A stretch of 64,000 bases of DNA from Butyricicoccus pullicaecorum DSM 23266 (GTDB taxonomy: Bacteria > Bacillota > Clostridia > Oscillospirales > Butyricicoccaceae), in the NCBI RefSeq assembly GCF_900167005.1, contig NZ_FUXW01000001.1, forward strand, positions 186,001 through 250,000, given 5' to 3'. Below the pieces are notes generated by a model that was given only the letters and a program-made list of their open reading frames with translations, did not search any database and had not been told where the DNA came from. Shown piece after piece: positions 15,959 through 25,166 of the stretch (within the stretch, counting starts at the first letter, position 1; the number at the start of each line of letters is the position of its first letter). The translations under genes were made by a program, and so were the position numbers.

Positions 15959-16468
15959 TTAACCGATGATACAGTCCTTTAATTCTACATTGAGCGATTG
16001 GCCGCTGCAAGTGCCGGTGATGGTGACGGTCTGACCTTTGGACAGTGCGGCTACTTTTTCTGAGATTTCTGTTTCGTCTGCAAAATAACATTGTACGGAC
16101 AGAATTTCAAAGTCTCCGCCGCCATTGATGCAGATGTAAGTTTGGTCTAAAACGACACCAATATCCGAAATGACGCCGGTAACGGACAATAATTTGTCTT
16201 TATACTGGTTGTCTGCATTGACTTCGTTGTTGTCGTAAGCATCCAGCAGGTCTTTTGCTGAAATAGCGAGTGCAGTCTCTTCTGTGACAGCGGGCTGACT
16301 GGCTGCAGAAGATTCCGAGGATGCGGTAGACTGTGGCTCGGTTACAGAACTATCCGAATTCGAATCGCCGGAAGAAGCGATTGCGGCTGCGATGATCACA
16401 ATGACGACCCAGACCCACCACTTTTTGTACCAGGCTTTTTTATGCGTGTTTTCATTTGTGTTTTTCAT
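15959..16468 (-). CDS. Membrane-anchored OB-fold (tRNA_anti-like) protein
   Basis: A 169-residue protein with a short basic N-terminus, one transmembrane helix (WWVWVVIVIIAAAIAS, about 16-32), a Ser/Thr-rich extracellular linker, and a C-terminal beta-barrel domain. The domain resembles the OB-fold tRNA_anti-like family: LLDAYDNNEVNADNQYKDKLLSVTGVISDIG, then strands up to GQTVTITGTCSG. Such domains occur in small clostridial envelope proteins of unknown function. ATG 16468 is chosen for AAAGGAG. The gene is more AT-rich than its neighbours, as is the convergent XRE gene, suggesting a recent arrival of this pair. Confidence 0.78.
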   Translation of the reverse strand: MKNTNENTHKKAWYKKWWVWVVIVIIAAAIASSGDSNSDSSVTEPQSTASSESSAASQPAVTEETALAISAKDLLDAYDNNEVNADNQYKDKLLSVTGVISDIGVVLDQTYICINGGGDFEILSVQCYFADETEISEKVAALSKGQTVTITGTCSGQSLNVELKDCIIG

Positions 16469-16621
16469 GAGATTCCCTGCTCCTTTTTCTTTTTGAAATA
16501 ACCTGAATTCAGTTTTCTCTATCATAGCGCATATAATGACTTGTGTCAACAGTCAAAAGATGTGTGATAAAAGGTTTAATGAGAAAGGCTTTCCCCATAC
16601 TATCGTTATGAGGTGAGTCAA

Positions 16622-16849
16622 ATGGATAAAAACTATCGAGAGTCCTATCGAAAACTGGGTTTGAATATCGCGTATTACAGAAAAGATCGTGGATATACAC
16701 AGATGCAGTTGGCAGAGCTTTTGGACATTGACCGGAGCCATATGAGTGCGATCGAATTGGCGACAGTCGGTGTTTCGCTGGATGTCATTTTTCGCTTATG
16801 CGAAGTATTAGAACTGAACCCCAGAGAATTATTTGACTTTCGGGCATGA
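16622..16849 (+). CDS. XRE-family helix-turn-helix regulator
   Basis: A 75-residue protein that is essentially one Cro/C1-type DNA-binding domain. LGLNIAYYRKDRGYTQMQLAELLDIDRSHMSAIELATVGVSLDVIFRLCEVLEL covers all five helices. It is typical of small chromosomal or mobile-element repressors; its target is unknown. ATG 16622 follows GAGGTGA; GTG 16613 would add three residues. It is divergent from the OB-fold protein gene, with about 150 nt between the starts, so it may control it. Confidence 0.9.
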   Translation: MDKNYRESYRKLGLNIAYYRKDRGYTQMQLAELLDIDRSHMSAIELATVGVSLDVIFRLCEVLELNPRELFDFRA

Positions 16850-16879
16850 AAAAAGACGCTCCATGCGGAGCGTCTTTTT
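16850..16879 (+). terminator. Bidirectional terminator between the XRE and permease genes
   Basis: Thirteen-bp stem AAAAAGACGCTCC with loop ATGC, symmetric A/T flanks, placed between two converging genes (ends at 16849 and 16888). Confidence 0.9.
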
Positions 16880-16887
16880 CAATGAAG

Positions 16888-18012
16888 TCAGCCAAGATAC
16901 CCAAGCACCCAAGCCAGTGCGACCAGAATGACCAGTCCCACAACATTGATGAGGGTGAACCAGGCCAGATAACGACCGGGTTTGGCCTCAGGCGTGTGCG
17001 CATAGAAGCGGAACGAAATCAGGCTGGCCAGCGAAGCGATGGGCGTACCCAGACCACCGATGTTGACACCGAGCAGCAGCGCCTGCCAGTTTTCGGTGAA
17101 GCTGCGTAGCAGGACAGCAGCCGGGACGTTACTGATGATCTGGCTGGCGGCCAGGGATGCCAGCAGGGGAGAGCTGCCGACGATGTTCTGCAAGCTGGTG
17201 CGCACGCCGTCCAGCGAGCCGATGTTGCCCGCGAACAGGAAAAAGCACACGAAGGTCAGCAGCAGACCGTAATCGATGCGGCGGAAGATGTCGCGGTCGA
17301 TCAGGAGCAGCGACAGGCAGACCAGTCCAAGCAGGGCAAGATCGGGAAGCACATGAAAGACGGTGAGCAGGCACAGGATAAACAGCACACCGAAGAAGGT
17401 CACGCGCTTGCCGTCGGTAATTTGCTTGGGCTCAGCGAAGCTGACTTGCAGGGTGCAGCTTTTGCGGCACAGTGCCAGTGCAGCGACGCCGACCAGACTG
17501 ACCAGTGCAAAGGGCAGAACCACGCCGAAGAACTGACCAGCGGACAGCTCATAGCTGGCATACAGGAACAGGTTTTGCGGGTTGCCGACCGGTGTGACCA
17601 TACTGCCAAGGTTTGCCGCGACCGTTTGCAGGACGATGACCGGGATGAGCAGCGCGCGCTGACCGACCAGACCGAGTACCAGAATGGCGAAGGGGACGAA
17701 GGTGATGAGCGCGACGTCGTTTGTGATGGCCATGGAGGTAAAGAAGGGCAGAAGGGTCAGGAGCAGGACGATGGTGCGCAGGGCGTGCCGTCCGGCGAGC
17801 AGCTTTTGCGCGAGCAGGTCGAACACACCGTATTTCTGCATGCCGGACACGACCGCCATCAGGCAGAACAGCAGGATGAGCACGCGGGTGTCTATGTAAC
17901 CAAGATAAGCCGCGGAAGGCGGCGCGAAAAACATGGAGATGACCGCGCAGACCAGAGAGGCGGACAGAACCGGTTCTCCGTGGACGAATGCGCGCAGGGA
18001 ATGATAGCGCAT
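16888..18012 (-). CDS. SLC13/ArsB-type anion permease
   Basis: A 374-residue polytopic membrane protein with about 10-11 hydrophobic helices, matching the CitMHS/ArsB/NhaD (ion transporter) superfamily. Characteristic pieces are FFTSMAITNDVALITFVPFAI near residue 95, with the conserved Asn-Asp in a re-entrant region, and NLGSMVTPVGNPQNLFLY near 135. A second repeat follows, ending with NIGGLGTPIASLASLISF near 325. It may carry dicarboxylates, arsenite or another anion; sequence alone does not decide. At 374 residues it is shorter than most SLC13 carriers (about 430-470). ATG 18012 follows GGAGG. No operon partner. Confidence 0.85.
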   Translation of the reverse strand: MRYHSLRAFVHGEPVLSASLVCAVISMFFAPPSAAYLGYIDTRVLILLFCLMAVVSGMQKYGVFDLLAQKLLAGRHALRTIVLLLTLLPFFTSMAITNDVALITFVPFAILVLGLVGQRALLIPVIVLQTVAANLGSMVTPVGNPQNLFLYASYELSAGQFFGVVLPFALVSLVGVAALALCRKSCTLQVSFAEPKQITDGKRVTFFGVLFILCLLTVFHVLPDLALLGLVCLSLLLIDRDIFRRIDYGLLLTFVCFFLFAGNIGSLDGVRTSLQNIVGSSPLLASLAASQIISNVPAAVLLRSFTENWQALLLGVNIGGLGTPIASLASLISFRFYAHTPEAKPGRYLAWFTLINVVGLVILVALAWVLGYLG

Positions 18013-18085
18013 GGAGGCCTCCGAAAGATATGAAAAAGTGAGACAGACCGGCAGATTTTTGTGTACGCCGGGGAGAGAGACGATA

Positions 18086-18114
18086 AAAAGGCGCTCCCAG
18101 CGGAAGCGCCTTTT
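18086..18114 (-). terminator. Terminator of the GAPDH gene
   Basis: Minus strand: stem AAAAGGCGCT (18105-18114) pairs with AGCGCCTTTT (18086-18095) across a 9-nt loop, then T. It lies just after the stop at 18139. Confidence 0.85.
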
Positions 18115-18138
18115 GAAAAATCGATTGTCGGGAGGAAC

Positions 18139-19330
<1,192 letters not shown>

Positions 19331-19398
19331 AGTATCAACGTAATCAATTTACCCAAATATTACGCAAAAATAGTGCATAAAATGCGCATATTCAAGTT

Positions 19399-19426
19399 GC
19401 ACAAAAATAACCTTTTATTTTTGTGC
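19399..19426 (+). promoter_or_regulatory. Leader hairpin before the histidine-kinase-like gene
   Basis: A perfect 12-bp stem, GCACAAAAATAA-CCTT-TTATTTTTGTGC, ends 40 nt before the start codon. No T-tail follows, so it is more likely a translation or stability element than a terminator. Confidence 0.45.
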
Positions 19427-19465
19427 GGTGCGCGGGATGCCAAAAATCTTGGAGGAAAACTGGAT

Positions 19466-20491
19466 ATGGATTTCAGAGATTTTCTGGATGGGCAGGAATG
19501 GTCTGTCCGGCAGATGCTCGACGCGCTCGATGCCTCCGACCGTGCGTTTGTCCGGGTGGACGATGCCGGGCGCATTATTGCGCAGACCGACCGGGCGGAA
19601 GATCTGCTGGGTCAGCCCGCGCTGCGGCCGATCTACGAGGTGCTCGGCGAGCTGGCTGCGCGCACGGTGCGCATCGCCATTGCCCGCGGTGAGACCATGC
19701 GCACACGCGACGTGATCGACGGGCACACGGTGACCATTACCATCTGTCCGGGACCGGAAGGTCATCTCATATATATAGAACCTGAAACACAGACCGGTCC
19801 GCTGCTGCGCGACCAGCTGGTAGAACAGCGTCTGAGAGCGGCGCTGTCCGTTCTGGCACTGGACGAGCCGCGTGCACGACAGAAGTCGGTGCTGCGCATG
19901 TGCCGTCTGCTGCATGAGATTGAGCAGCTCGACGGCAGAACCACGCTGCCGCGCACCATGCAGCGCTGCGAGATCGGTGCACTGTGCGCGGACACGGTAC
20001 GCTTTGCCGCACGCTGTACGACCATCCCGATCGAGCTGGAAGGGCGATATCTGACCGCGGTGTGCGAGATGGACGGCATCCGCATGGCGCTTTATCATCT
20101 ATTGACCAATGCGATTTTGGCACCCGGTGTCAGTCAGATCACCGTGCGCTGGGGCGGTGCACCCGGACATGTCTGGTTTGAGGTGGCCGACGATGGTATG
20201 GTGCTGTCCGAGGAGGCCTTCCAGGCACTGTGCACAGCCAGTGCGCGCGTGGGCACGGCGAGCGGATTGCCGCCGGTCATCGAGGGGCATACGCCCGGTC
20301 TGGGACTGCCGACCGTGTGCGAGATTGCCATGCGTCACGGCGGCGGTGTGTCGCTGGTCGGTGCACCTGAGGGCAAGGCCGTGCGCGTGACGATAGCGGA
20401 CGATCTGCCCGAAGACCCCGCCATTCTGCGTGCGCCGAAGTTCGTCGAGGACGGCTACCCGCTCGAGGAAACCGAACTCTCTGTCCTGTAA
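19466..20491 (+). CDS. Cytosolic histidine-kinase-like protein (PAS-like plus HATPase)
   Basis: A 341-residue soluble protein without membrane helices. Residues 20-115 look PAS-like (DRAFVRVDDAGRIIAQTDRAEDLLG). A helical stretch includes RMCRLLHEIEQL, with a candidate phospho-acceptor His at about 150. An ATPase domain has an N-box-like LYHLLTNAILA, a degenerate G1 (ADDGMVL) and a G2 GLGLPTVCEIAMRHGG. The weak dimerisation region and missing second Gly of G1 leave kinase activity uncertain. No response regulator is adjacent. ATG 19466 follows GGAGG; the frame is open far upstream but that part overlaps the GAPDH promoter region. Confidence 0.78.
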   Translation: MDFRDFLDGQEWSVRQMLDALDASDRAFVRVDDAGRIIAQTDRAEDLLGQPALRPIYEVLGELAARTVRIAIARGETMRTRDVIDGHTVTITICPGPEGHLIYIEPETQTGPLLRDQLVEQRLRAALSVLALDEPRARQKSVLRMCRLLHEIEQLDGRTTLPRTMQRCEIGALCADTVRFAARCTTIPIELEGRYLTAVCEMDGIRMALYHLLTNAILAPGVSQITVRWGGAPGHVWFEVADDGMVLSEEAFQALCTASARVGTASGLPPVIEGHTPGLGLPTVCEIAMRHGGGVSLVGAPEGKAVRVTIADDLPEDPAILRAPKFVEDGYPLEETELSVL

Positions 20492-20533
20492 TCAATGGGC
20501 ACAGCATGAGGTTTTGTGCGTATACACGGATTC

Positions 20534-20566
20534 AATCCTGCATTCGGTACGGATGCAGGATTTTTT
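20534..20566 (+). terminator. Terminator after the histidine-kinase-like gene
   Basis: Ten-bp stem AATCCTGCAT (20534-20543) pairs with 20553-20562, loop TCGGTACGG, then T-run. The stretch from here to the rnf promoter at 20701 shows nothing further. Confidence 0.85.
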
Positions 20567-20700
20567 ATTTGGAGGGCTGCGAACAGGCTGGAAGGCGATT
20601 TTTTGCGGCATTCTTGTGAAAATTGACGAATTGTTTGCCTTGGTTAACACTTTGAGGGGGTAAACCACGGTATTTTATTGAAGTTTTTTGATTAAAACAG

Positions 20701-20730
20701 TTGATTCTTATGGGGTTTTCTTAGTATAAT
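20701..20730 (+). promoter_or_regulatory. Promoter of the rnf operon
   Basis: -35 TTGATT (20701-20706), an 18-nt spacer and -10 TATAAT (20725-20730). The upstream region is AT-rich, like an UP element. The leader to rnfC is about 150 nt. Confidence 0.7.
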
Positions 20731-20885
20731 CTAAGTTGTGATATTACGAGATATCATCTTCTCGTATTCCGCGCATTGTCGGGGGATGGAGAGGTAAAGC
20801 AAACGAAACGGGCGTGCGAGCCGGTGGCATTTCCGGCCTGCACGCCCGTGGAAGTACACAAAATATTTGGAGAGGTGAATCTTAA
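20731..20885 (+). promoter_or_regulatory. Structured leader of the rnf operon
   Basis: The 155-nt leader contains an early hairpin (GTGATAT and ATATCAT arms, about 20737-20756) and a strong GC-rich hairpin at 20808-20849. The latter has a 10-bp outer stem ACGGGCGTGC with an inner CCGG/CCGG helix. Between them lies an A-rich GTAAAGCAAACGAAAC stretch. No terminator T-run follows, so any switch would act on translation. I cannot match it to a riboswitch class I know. Confidence 0.45.
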
Positions 20886-22262
20886 ATGGTGTACACGTTT
20901 CGTGGCGGCATTCATCCGGGCACACATTCTGACCCCGGATTTAAGGCTGCAACAAACACCAAGCCCATCGAGGCGATGCCCACTCCCGAGCAGGTAATCC
21001 TGCCGGTATCCATGCACATCGGCGCTCCGGCCAAGCCGATTGTAAAGAAGGGTGACATCGTTGACATGGGCCAGATGATCGCGGAAGCCGGCGGTTTCGT
21101 CAGCGCTCCGGTTCATGCGACCGTTTCCGGTAAGGTCGTCGCGGTAGAGCCGCGCCTGCATCCGAACGGCAGCAAGGTCATGTCCATCGTCATCGAGAAT
21201 GACGGCGAGGATCGCCTGCATGAGTCGGTGCATCCCTACGATTTCGCATCCATGACCAATGATGAGCGCATCAACCTCATCTGGACGGCTGGTATGGTCG
21301 GTCATGGCGGTGCAACGTTCCCGACCCACGTCAAGATTAAGGGTGCCATCGGTGTTGCGGATACGGTCATCGTAAACGCTGCCGAGTGTGAGCCTTACAT
21401 CACGAGCGACCATCGTCTGCTCCTCGAGCGTCCCGAAGAGGTTGTCGGCGGCCTGAAGATGCTGTGTGACATCATCGGTGCGCAGACCGGTATCATCGGC
21501 ATCGAGATCAACAAGCAGGACACGTTCGCCAAGATCGAGGAACTGATTAAGGATGATCCGCGTCTGCATCTGTATCCGCTCAAGTGTAAGTACCCGCAGG
21601 GCGCAGAGAAGCAGCTCATCAATGCCTGCACCGGTCGTGAAGTACCGTCTGGCAAGCTGCCGGCTGACGCAGGCTGCGCAGTATTTAACGTGGACACCAC
21701 CGGCGCAATCTACCGCCGCTTTACCACCGGTATGCCGGTCGTTCGCCGTATCGTCACCGTTTCCGGTTCGGCAGTTGCGACCCCCAAGAACCTCGAGGTT
21801 CGCATCGGTACGCCGGTTGAGAAGCTGATCGACGCTTGCGGCGGCTTCAAGGCTGCACCGAACAAGCTGCTCATGGGCGGCCCGATGATGGGTGTTGCAC
21901 AGTTCTCTCTGGACATCCCGGTCTTCAAGGGCACCAACGCATTCCTGGCATTCTGCGAGGACGAGGACAAGCGCGTTGCCGATCCGCAGTGCATCCGCTG
22001 CGGTAAGTGCATCGAGGCATGCCCCATGCACCTGCTGCCCATTTACATGAATGTTTACGGCAAGGCAAACGACCTCGACGAGAGCGTCAAGTGCGGTGCA
22101 ATGGACTGCATCGAGTGCGGTTCCTGCGCATACGTCTGCCCGGCTCGTATTCCGCTGGTTGCACAGTTCCGCCTGACCAAGAGCAAGATCCAGGCCAAGC
22201 GTGCGGCTGAGAAGGCAAAGGCTGACGCTGAAAAGGCGAAGGCTGAAGCCGAGAAGAAGTAA
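20886..22262 (+). CDS. rnfC: Rnf complex subunit RnfC (NADH/FMN and [4Fe-4S] subunit)
   Basis: A 458-residue peripheral membrane subunit of the Rnf complex, which couples electron flow from reduced ferredoxin to NAD+ with export of Na+ or H+. The N-terminal barrel-sandwich region (MHIGAPAKPIVKKGDIVDMGQMI) precedes the NADH/FMN-binding domain (GMVGHGGATFPTHVK, then AAECEPYITSDHRLLLE). Two ferredoxin-type clusters follow, CIRCGKCIEACP and CIECGSCAYVCP, at about residues 370-420. The tail after residue 430 is Ala/Lys-rich and probably flexible. It is the first gene of rnfCDGEAB; ATG 20886 follows GGAGAGGTGA. Confidence 0.97.
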   Translation: MVYTFRGGIHPGTHSDPGFKAATNTKPIEAMPTPEQVILPVSMHIGAPAKPIVKKGDIVDMGQMIAEAGGFVSAPVHATVSGKVVAVEPRLHPNGSKVMSIVIENDGEDRLHESVHPYDFASMTNDERINLIWTAGMVGHGGATFPTHVKIKGAIGVADTVIVNAAECEPYITSDHRLLLERPEEVVGGLKMLCDIIGAQTGIIGIEINKQDTFAKIEELIKDDPRLHLYPLKCKYPQGAEKQLINACTGREVPSGKLPADAGCAVFNVDTTGAIYRRFTTGMPVVRRIVTVSGSAVATPKNLEVRIGTPVEKLIDACGGFKAAPNKLLMGGPMMGVAQFSLDIPVFKGTNAFLAFCEDEDKRVADPQCIRCGKCIEACPMHLLPIYMNVYGKANDLDESVKCGAMDCIECGSCAYVCPARIPLVAQFRLTKSKIQAKRAAEKAKADAEKAKAEAEKK

Positions 22263-22277
22263 GGGGGGTAAAAACTG

Positions 22278-23276
22278 ATGTATGATCTGAGCAAAGTCGT
22301 TGTCACCTCCTCGCCGCATATCAAGGCGGCCGATGATACCAGAAGCCTGATGGCTGATGTGTGCCTGGCCCTGCTTCCCGCACTGGTCGTGGCTGTCATC
22401 ACCTTCGGCGCACGTGCGCTGGTGATCACGGTGGCAACCGTTATTTCCTGTGTTTTCTTTGAGTGGCTGTACAACAAGCTGCTCCATCAGCCGGGCACGA
22501 CCGGCGACCTGTCCGCTGTCGTTACGGGCATCCTGCTTGCCTTCAACGTACCGGTTTCGGCACCTATCTGGATGCCGGTCATCGGCGGTGCGTTCTCCGT
22601 CATCATCGTTAAGATGCTGTTCGGCGGTATCGGCAAGAACTTCATGAACCCGGCACTGGCTGGCCGTGCATTTATGATGGCTTCCTGGCCGGCACTCATG
22701 ACCACCTGGACCCGCGCAGGCGCAGAGCTCCCGCTGTTCGGCAACGTGACCGTTACCGATGCGATCTCGACCGCTACCCCTCTTGCACAGCTTAAGAACG
22801 GTGCACTGCCTGACGCAAACTTCCTCGACCTGTTCCTCGGCCAGACCGGCGGCGTGATCGGTGAGACCTCGGCACTCGCCCTCATCATCGGCGGCGCATA
22901 TCTGGTATGGCGCAAGGTCATCTCCATCAACATCCCGGCCGCTTACATCCTGACCGTTGCTGTTCTGACCTTTATCTTCCCGCTTGGCGGACAGGGTCAC
23001 TTCGAGTGGATGCTCAGCCAGGTGCTGTCCGGCGGTCTGATGCTGGGCGCCATCTTCATGGCAACCGACTACGTTACCAGCCCGGTCACCCCGAAGGGTC
23101 AGATTATCTTCGGTGTTGGCTGCGGTCTGCTGACCGTATTCATCCGTTACTTCGGCGGTCTGCCGGAGGGCGTATCGTATTCCATCCTGCTGATGAACAC
23201 GCTCGTTTGGGTCATCGACAAGAAGACGCATCCGCGCAAGTTCGGCTATGCACTGGATAAGAAGGAGGCCAAGTAA
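22278..23276 (+). CDS. rnfD: Rnf complex subunit RnfD (membrane FMN subunit)
   Basis: A 332-residue membrane subunit with about 9-10 helices. RnfD carries an FMN covalently bound through a threonine. The likely site here is in the TDAISTATPLAQLKNG segment near residue 170, similar to the (S/T)xAT flavinylation motif seen in NqrB/RnfD. Further conserved pieces are GGIGKNFMNPALAGRAFMMASWP and FMATDYVTSPVTPKGQIIFGVGCG, which support membrane and flavin packing. It lies 15 nt after rnfC, with AGGGGGG before ATG 22278. Confidence 0.96.
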   Translation: MYDLSKVVVTSSPHIKAADDTRSLMADVCLALLPALVVAVITFGARALVITVATVISCVFFEWLYNKLLHQPGTTGDLSAVVTGILLAFNVPVSAPIWMPVIGGAFSVIIVKMLFGGIGKNFMNPALAGRAFMMASWPALMTTWTRAGAELPLFGNVTVTDAISTATPLAQLKNGALPDANFLDLFLGQTGGVIGETSALALIIGGAYLVWRKVISINIPAAYILTVAVLTFIFPLGGQGHFEWMLSQVLSGGLMLGAIFMATDYVTSPVTPKGQIIFGVGCGLLTVFIRYFGGLPEGVSYSILLMNTLVWVIDKKTHPRKFGYALDKKEAK

Positions 23277-23278
23277 TT

Positions 23279-23887
23279 ATGAGCGAAACCAAAAAGGGCG
23301 AAGGCATTGGCCGCCTGATCGTTGTACTGGGCCTGATTACCTTTGTCTGTGCACTGCTTCTGGGCGTGGTCAATCAGGTTACCGCGCCGCTCATCGAGCA
23401 GAATGACATTAACACCCGTAACGCTGCGATGGAAGAGATCATTCCGGGCGCAGAGTTTGAAGACCTCGGCGTCGTTCTGAGCGCAGAGGACGTCGCAGCC
23501 GCAGGCGTTACCCTGCCGGCAGGCCGTTCGGCTGCTGCCATCTCCGGCGTTTACAAGGCAACCGTTGATGGCCAGGACGCAGGCTACTGCGTACAGGTCA
23601 ACCCCAAGGGCTTCGGCGGTGAGCTGACCATGATCGTTGGTATCAGCACCGACGGCACCGTAGCAGGTGCAAAGGTCACCGCACACGGCGAGACCCCGGG
23701 CCTCGGCGCAAAGTCCCAGACCGATCCTGAGTGGATCAAGCAGTACCAGGGCCAGCCGGCTGACGGTCAGCTGCAGGTCACCAAGGACGGCGGTACCATC
23801 AACGCCATCACCGGTTCGACCATCACCTCGCGCGCTGTCACCGACGGCGTCAACACCGCAGCCGCATACGTTGCGACGCTGGGTTAA
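23279..23887 (+). CDS. rnfG: Rnf complex subunit RnfG (FMN-binding)
   Basis: A 202-residue subunit with one N-terminal transmembrane helix (about 12-35) and an extracytoplasmic FMN-binding domain. The covalent flavin site is expected at the threonine of the GSTIT motif in TINAITGSTITSRAVTDGVN near residue 180. A typical VNPKGFGGELTMIVGI strand pair lies in the middle. It relays electrons within the Rnf complex. It starts 2 nt after the rnfD stop, with AAGGAGG inside the end of rnfD, so the genes are tightly coupled. Confidence 0.96.
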   Translation: MSETKKGEGIGRLIVVLGLITFVCALLLGVVNQVTAPLIEQNDINTRNAAMEEIIPGAEFEDLGVVLSAEDVAAAGVTLPAGRSAAAISGVYKATVDGQDAGYCVQVNPKGFGGELTMIVGISTDGTVAGAKVTAHGETPGLGAKSQTDPEWIKQYQGQPADGQLQVTKDGGTINAITGSTITSRAVTDGVNTAAAYVATLG

Positions 23888-23906
23888 GAAGGAGGGCTAG
23901 AACACT

Positions 23907-24527
23907 ATGAAATTTACAGAACGTTTGAAAGCCGGCGTCCTTCTCGACAACCCGGTATTCATGCAGACCATCGGTCTGTGTCCTGCGCTGGCAACGACCA
24001 CCTCGCTGTCCAACGCAATCGGCATGGGCGCGGCGGCAACCGTCGTTCTGATCTGCTCGAACGTGGTTATCTCGCTGCTGCGTAAGTTCATCCCGGATAA
24101 GATCCGTATTGCAGCATTCATCTCCATCATCGCAACTTTCGTTACCCTGATTCAGATGCTGCTCAACGCATACATCCCGTCTCTGGCAGCTTCCCTCGGT
24201 CTGTTCCTGCCTCTGATCGTTGTAAACTGTATCATCCTCGGCCGTGCAGAAGCATATGCTTCTAAGAACAAGGTTCTGCCCTCTGCGCTCGACGGCGTAT
24301 GCATGGGTCTGGGCTTCACCTTCGCTCTGGTACTCATGGGCTTCTTCCGTGAGCTGCTGGGCGCTGGCACCATCGCTGCTGGCATCATCGGCGACAAGGG
24401 CATCCAGATCCCCGGCCTGGTGGACTATCCTGCAACCATGATGATCCTGCCCGCAGGCGGCTTCCTGGTCATGGGCTTTATCCTGGCTGCAATTCAGAAG
24501 ATCATGTCCGGAAAGGAGGGCAAGTAA
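23907..24527 (+). CDS. rnfE: Rnf complex subunit RnfE
   Basis: A 206-residue membrane subunit with about six helices, paralogous to RnfA and to NqrD. The typical start KAGVLLDNPVFMQTIGLCPALATTTS precedes the conserved half-channel Cys. LPLIVVNCIILGRAEAYASKN contributes the second conserved Cys, and together RnfA and RnfE are thought to hold a [2Fe-2S] cluster at the membrane centre. It follows rnfG by 20 nt with GAAGGAGGG, and directly abuts rnfA. Confidence 0.96.
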   Translation: MKFTERLKAGVLLDNPVFMQTIGLCPALATTTSLSNAIGMGAAATVVLICSNVVISLLRKFIPDKIRIAAFISIIATFVTLIQMLLNAYIPSLAASLGLFLPLIVVNCIILGRAEAYASKNKVLPSALDGVCMGLGFTFALVLMGFFRELLGAGTIAAGIIGDKGIQIPGLVDYPATMMILPAGGFLVMGFILAAIQKIMSGKEGK

Positions 24528-25145
24528 ATGTCTATTGCATTACCTGCTTCTATGGGCCTGACCGATATTCTGTCGCTGGCAATCGCCGCGATCCTGGTCA
24601 ACAACTACATCCTGGTTCAGTTCCTTGGCTGCTGCTCGTTCTTCGGCGTATCCAAGAAGACCGATACCGCAGTCGGCATGGGCATGGCGGTTATCTTCGT
24701 CATGGCGCTGGCTTCCGCTGTATCGTGGGCTGTCCAGTACTTCATCCTGGACCCCCTGAACCTGGGCTACATGCAGACCATTGCATTTATCCTGGTTATC
24801 GCAACGCTCGTACAGTTCGTTGAGATGTTCATGAAGAAGTCCATGCCTGCGCTGTACTCCGCGCTCGGCATCTTCCTGCCTCTGATCACCACCAACTGCG
24901 CCGTACTGGGTGCTGCAATCAGCAACATCGACAACGGATACTCCTTCATCGGCTCGGTTGTTTACGGCGTTGCCGCTGGTGTCGGCTACACGCTGGCGAT
25001 CGTTCTGTTCGCCTCCATCCGTGAGCGTCTGGATCTGACCTCCAAGTGCCCCAAGTGCTTCGAGGGCTTCCCGATTGCGCTGGTTTCCGCTGCTCTGCTG
25101 GCTATGTCCTTTATGGGCTTCTCCGGCCTGCAGGTCTTCAAGTAA
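24528..25145 (+). CDS. rnfA: Rnf complex subunit RnfA
   Basis: A 205-residue, six-helix membrane subunit, the partner and paralogue of RnfE and similar to NqrE. Conserved pieces include NNYILVQFLGCCSFFGVSKK, with the first Cys, and LPLITTNCAVLGAAISN, with the second. FIGSVVYGVAAGVGYTLAIVLFASIRERL follows. The two Cys per half are thought to bind the intramembrane [2Fe-2S] cluster. The start codon follows the rnfE stop immediately, and the ribosome site GGAAAGGAGGG lies in the end of rnfE. Confidence 0.96.
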   Translation: MSIALPASMGLTDILSLAIAAILVNNYILVQFLGCCSFFGVSKKTDTAVGMGMAVIFVMALASAVSWAVQYFILDPLNLGYMQTIAFILVIATLVQFVEMFMKKSMPALYSALGIFLPLITTNCAVLGAAISNIDNGYSFIGSVVYGVAAGVGYTLAIVLFASIRERLDLTSKCPKCFEGFPIALVSAALLAMSFMGFSGLQVFK

Positions 25146-25166
25146 GCGAGGGAGGAATCGAGAATA

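Noticed and set aside
20808-20849. rnf leader hairpin as an FMN or cyclic-di-GMP riboswitch
   Set aside because: The conserved cores of these riboswitches are not visible, and only two hairpins are clear. Left as an unknown leader.
20754-23231. An 825-codon open frame antisense to rnfC and rnfD
   Set aside because: It is a GC-rich shadow of the strongly conserved Rnf genes; its translation is Cys/His/Arg/Asp-rich without any domain. The same holds for long antisense frames opposite htrA, gap, nhaC, the SLH protein and the MacAB-like genes.
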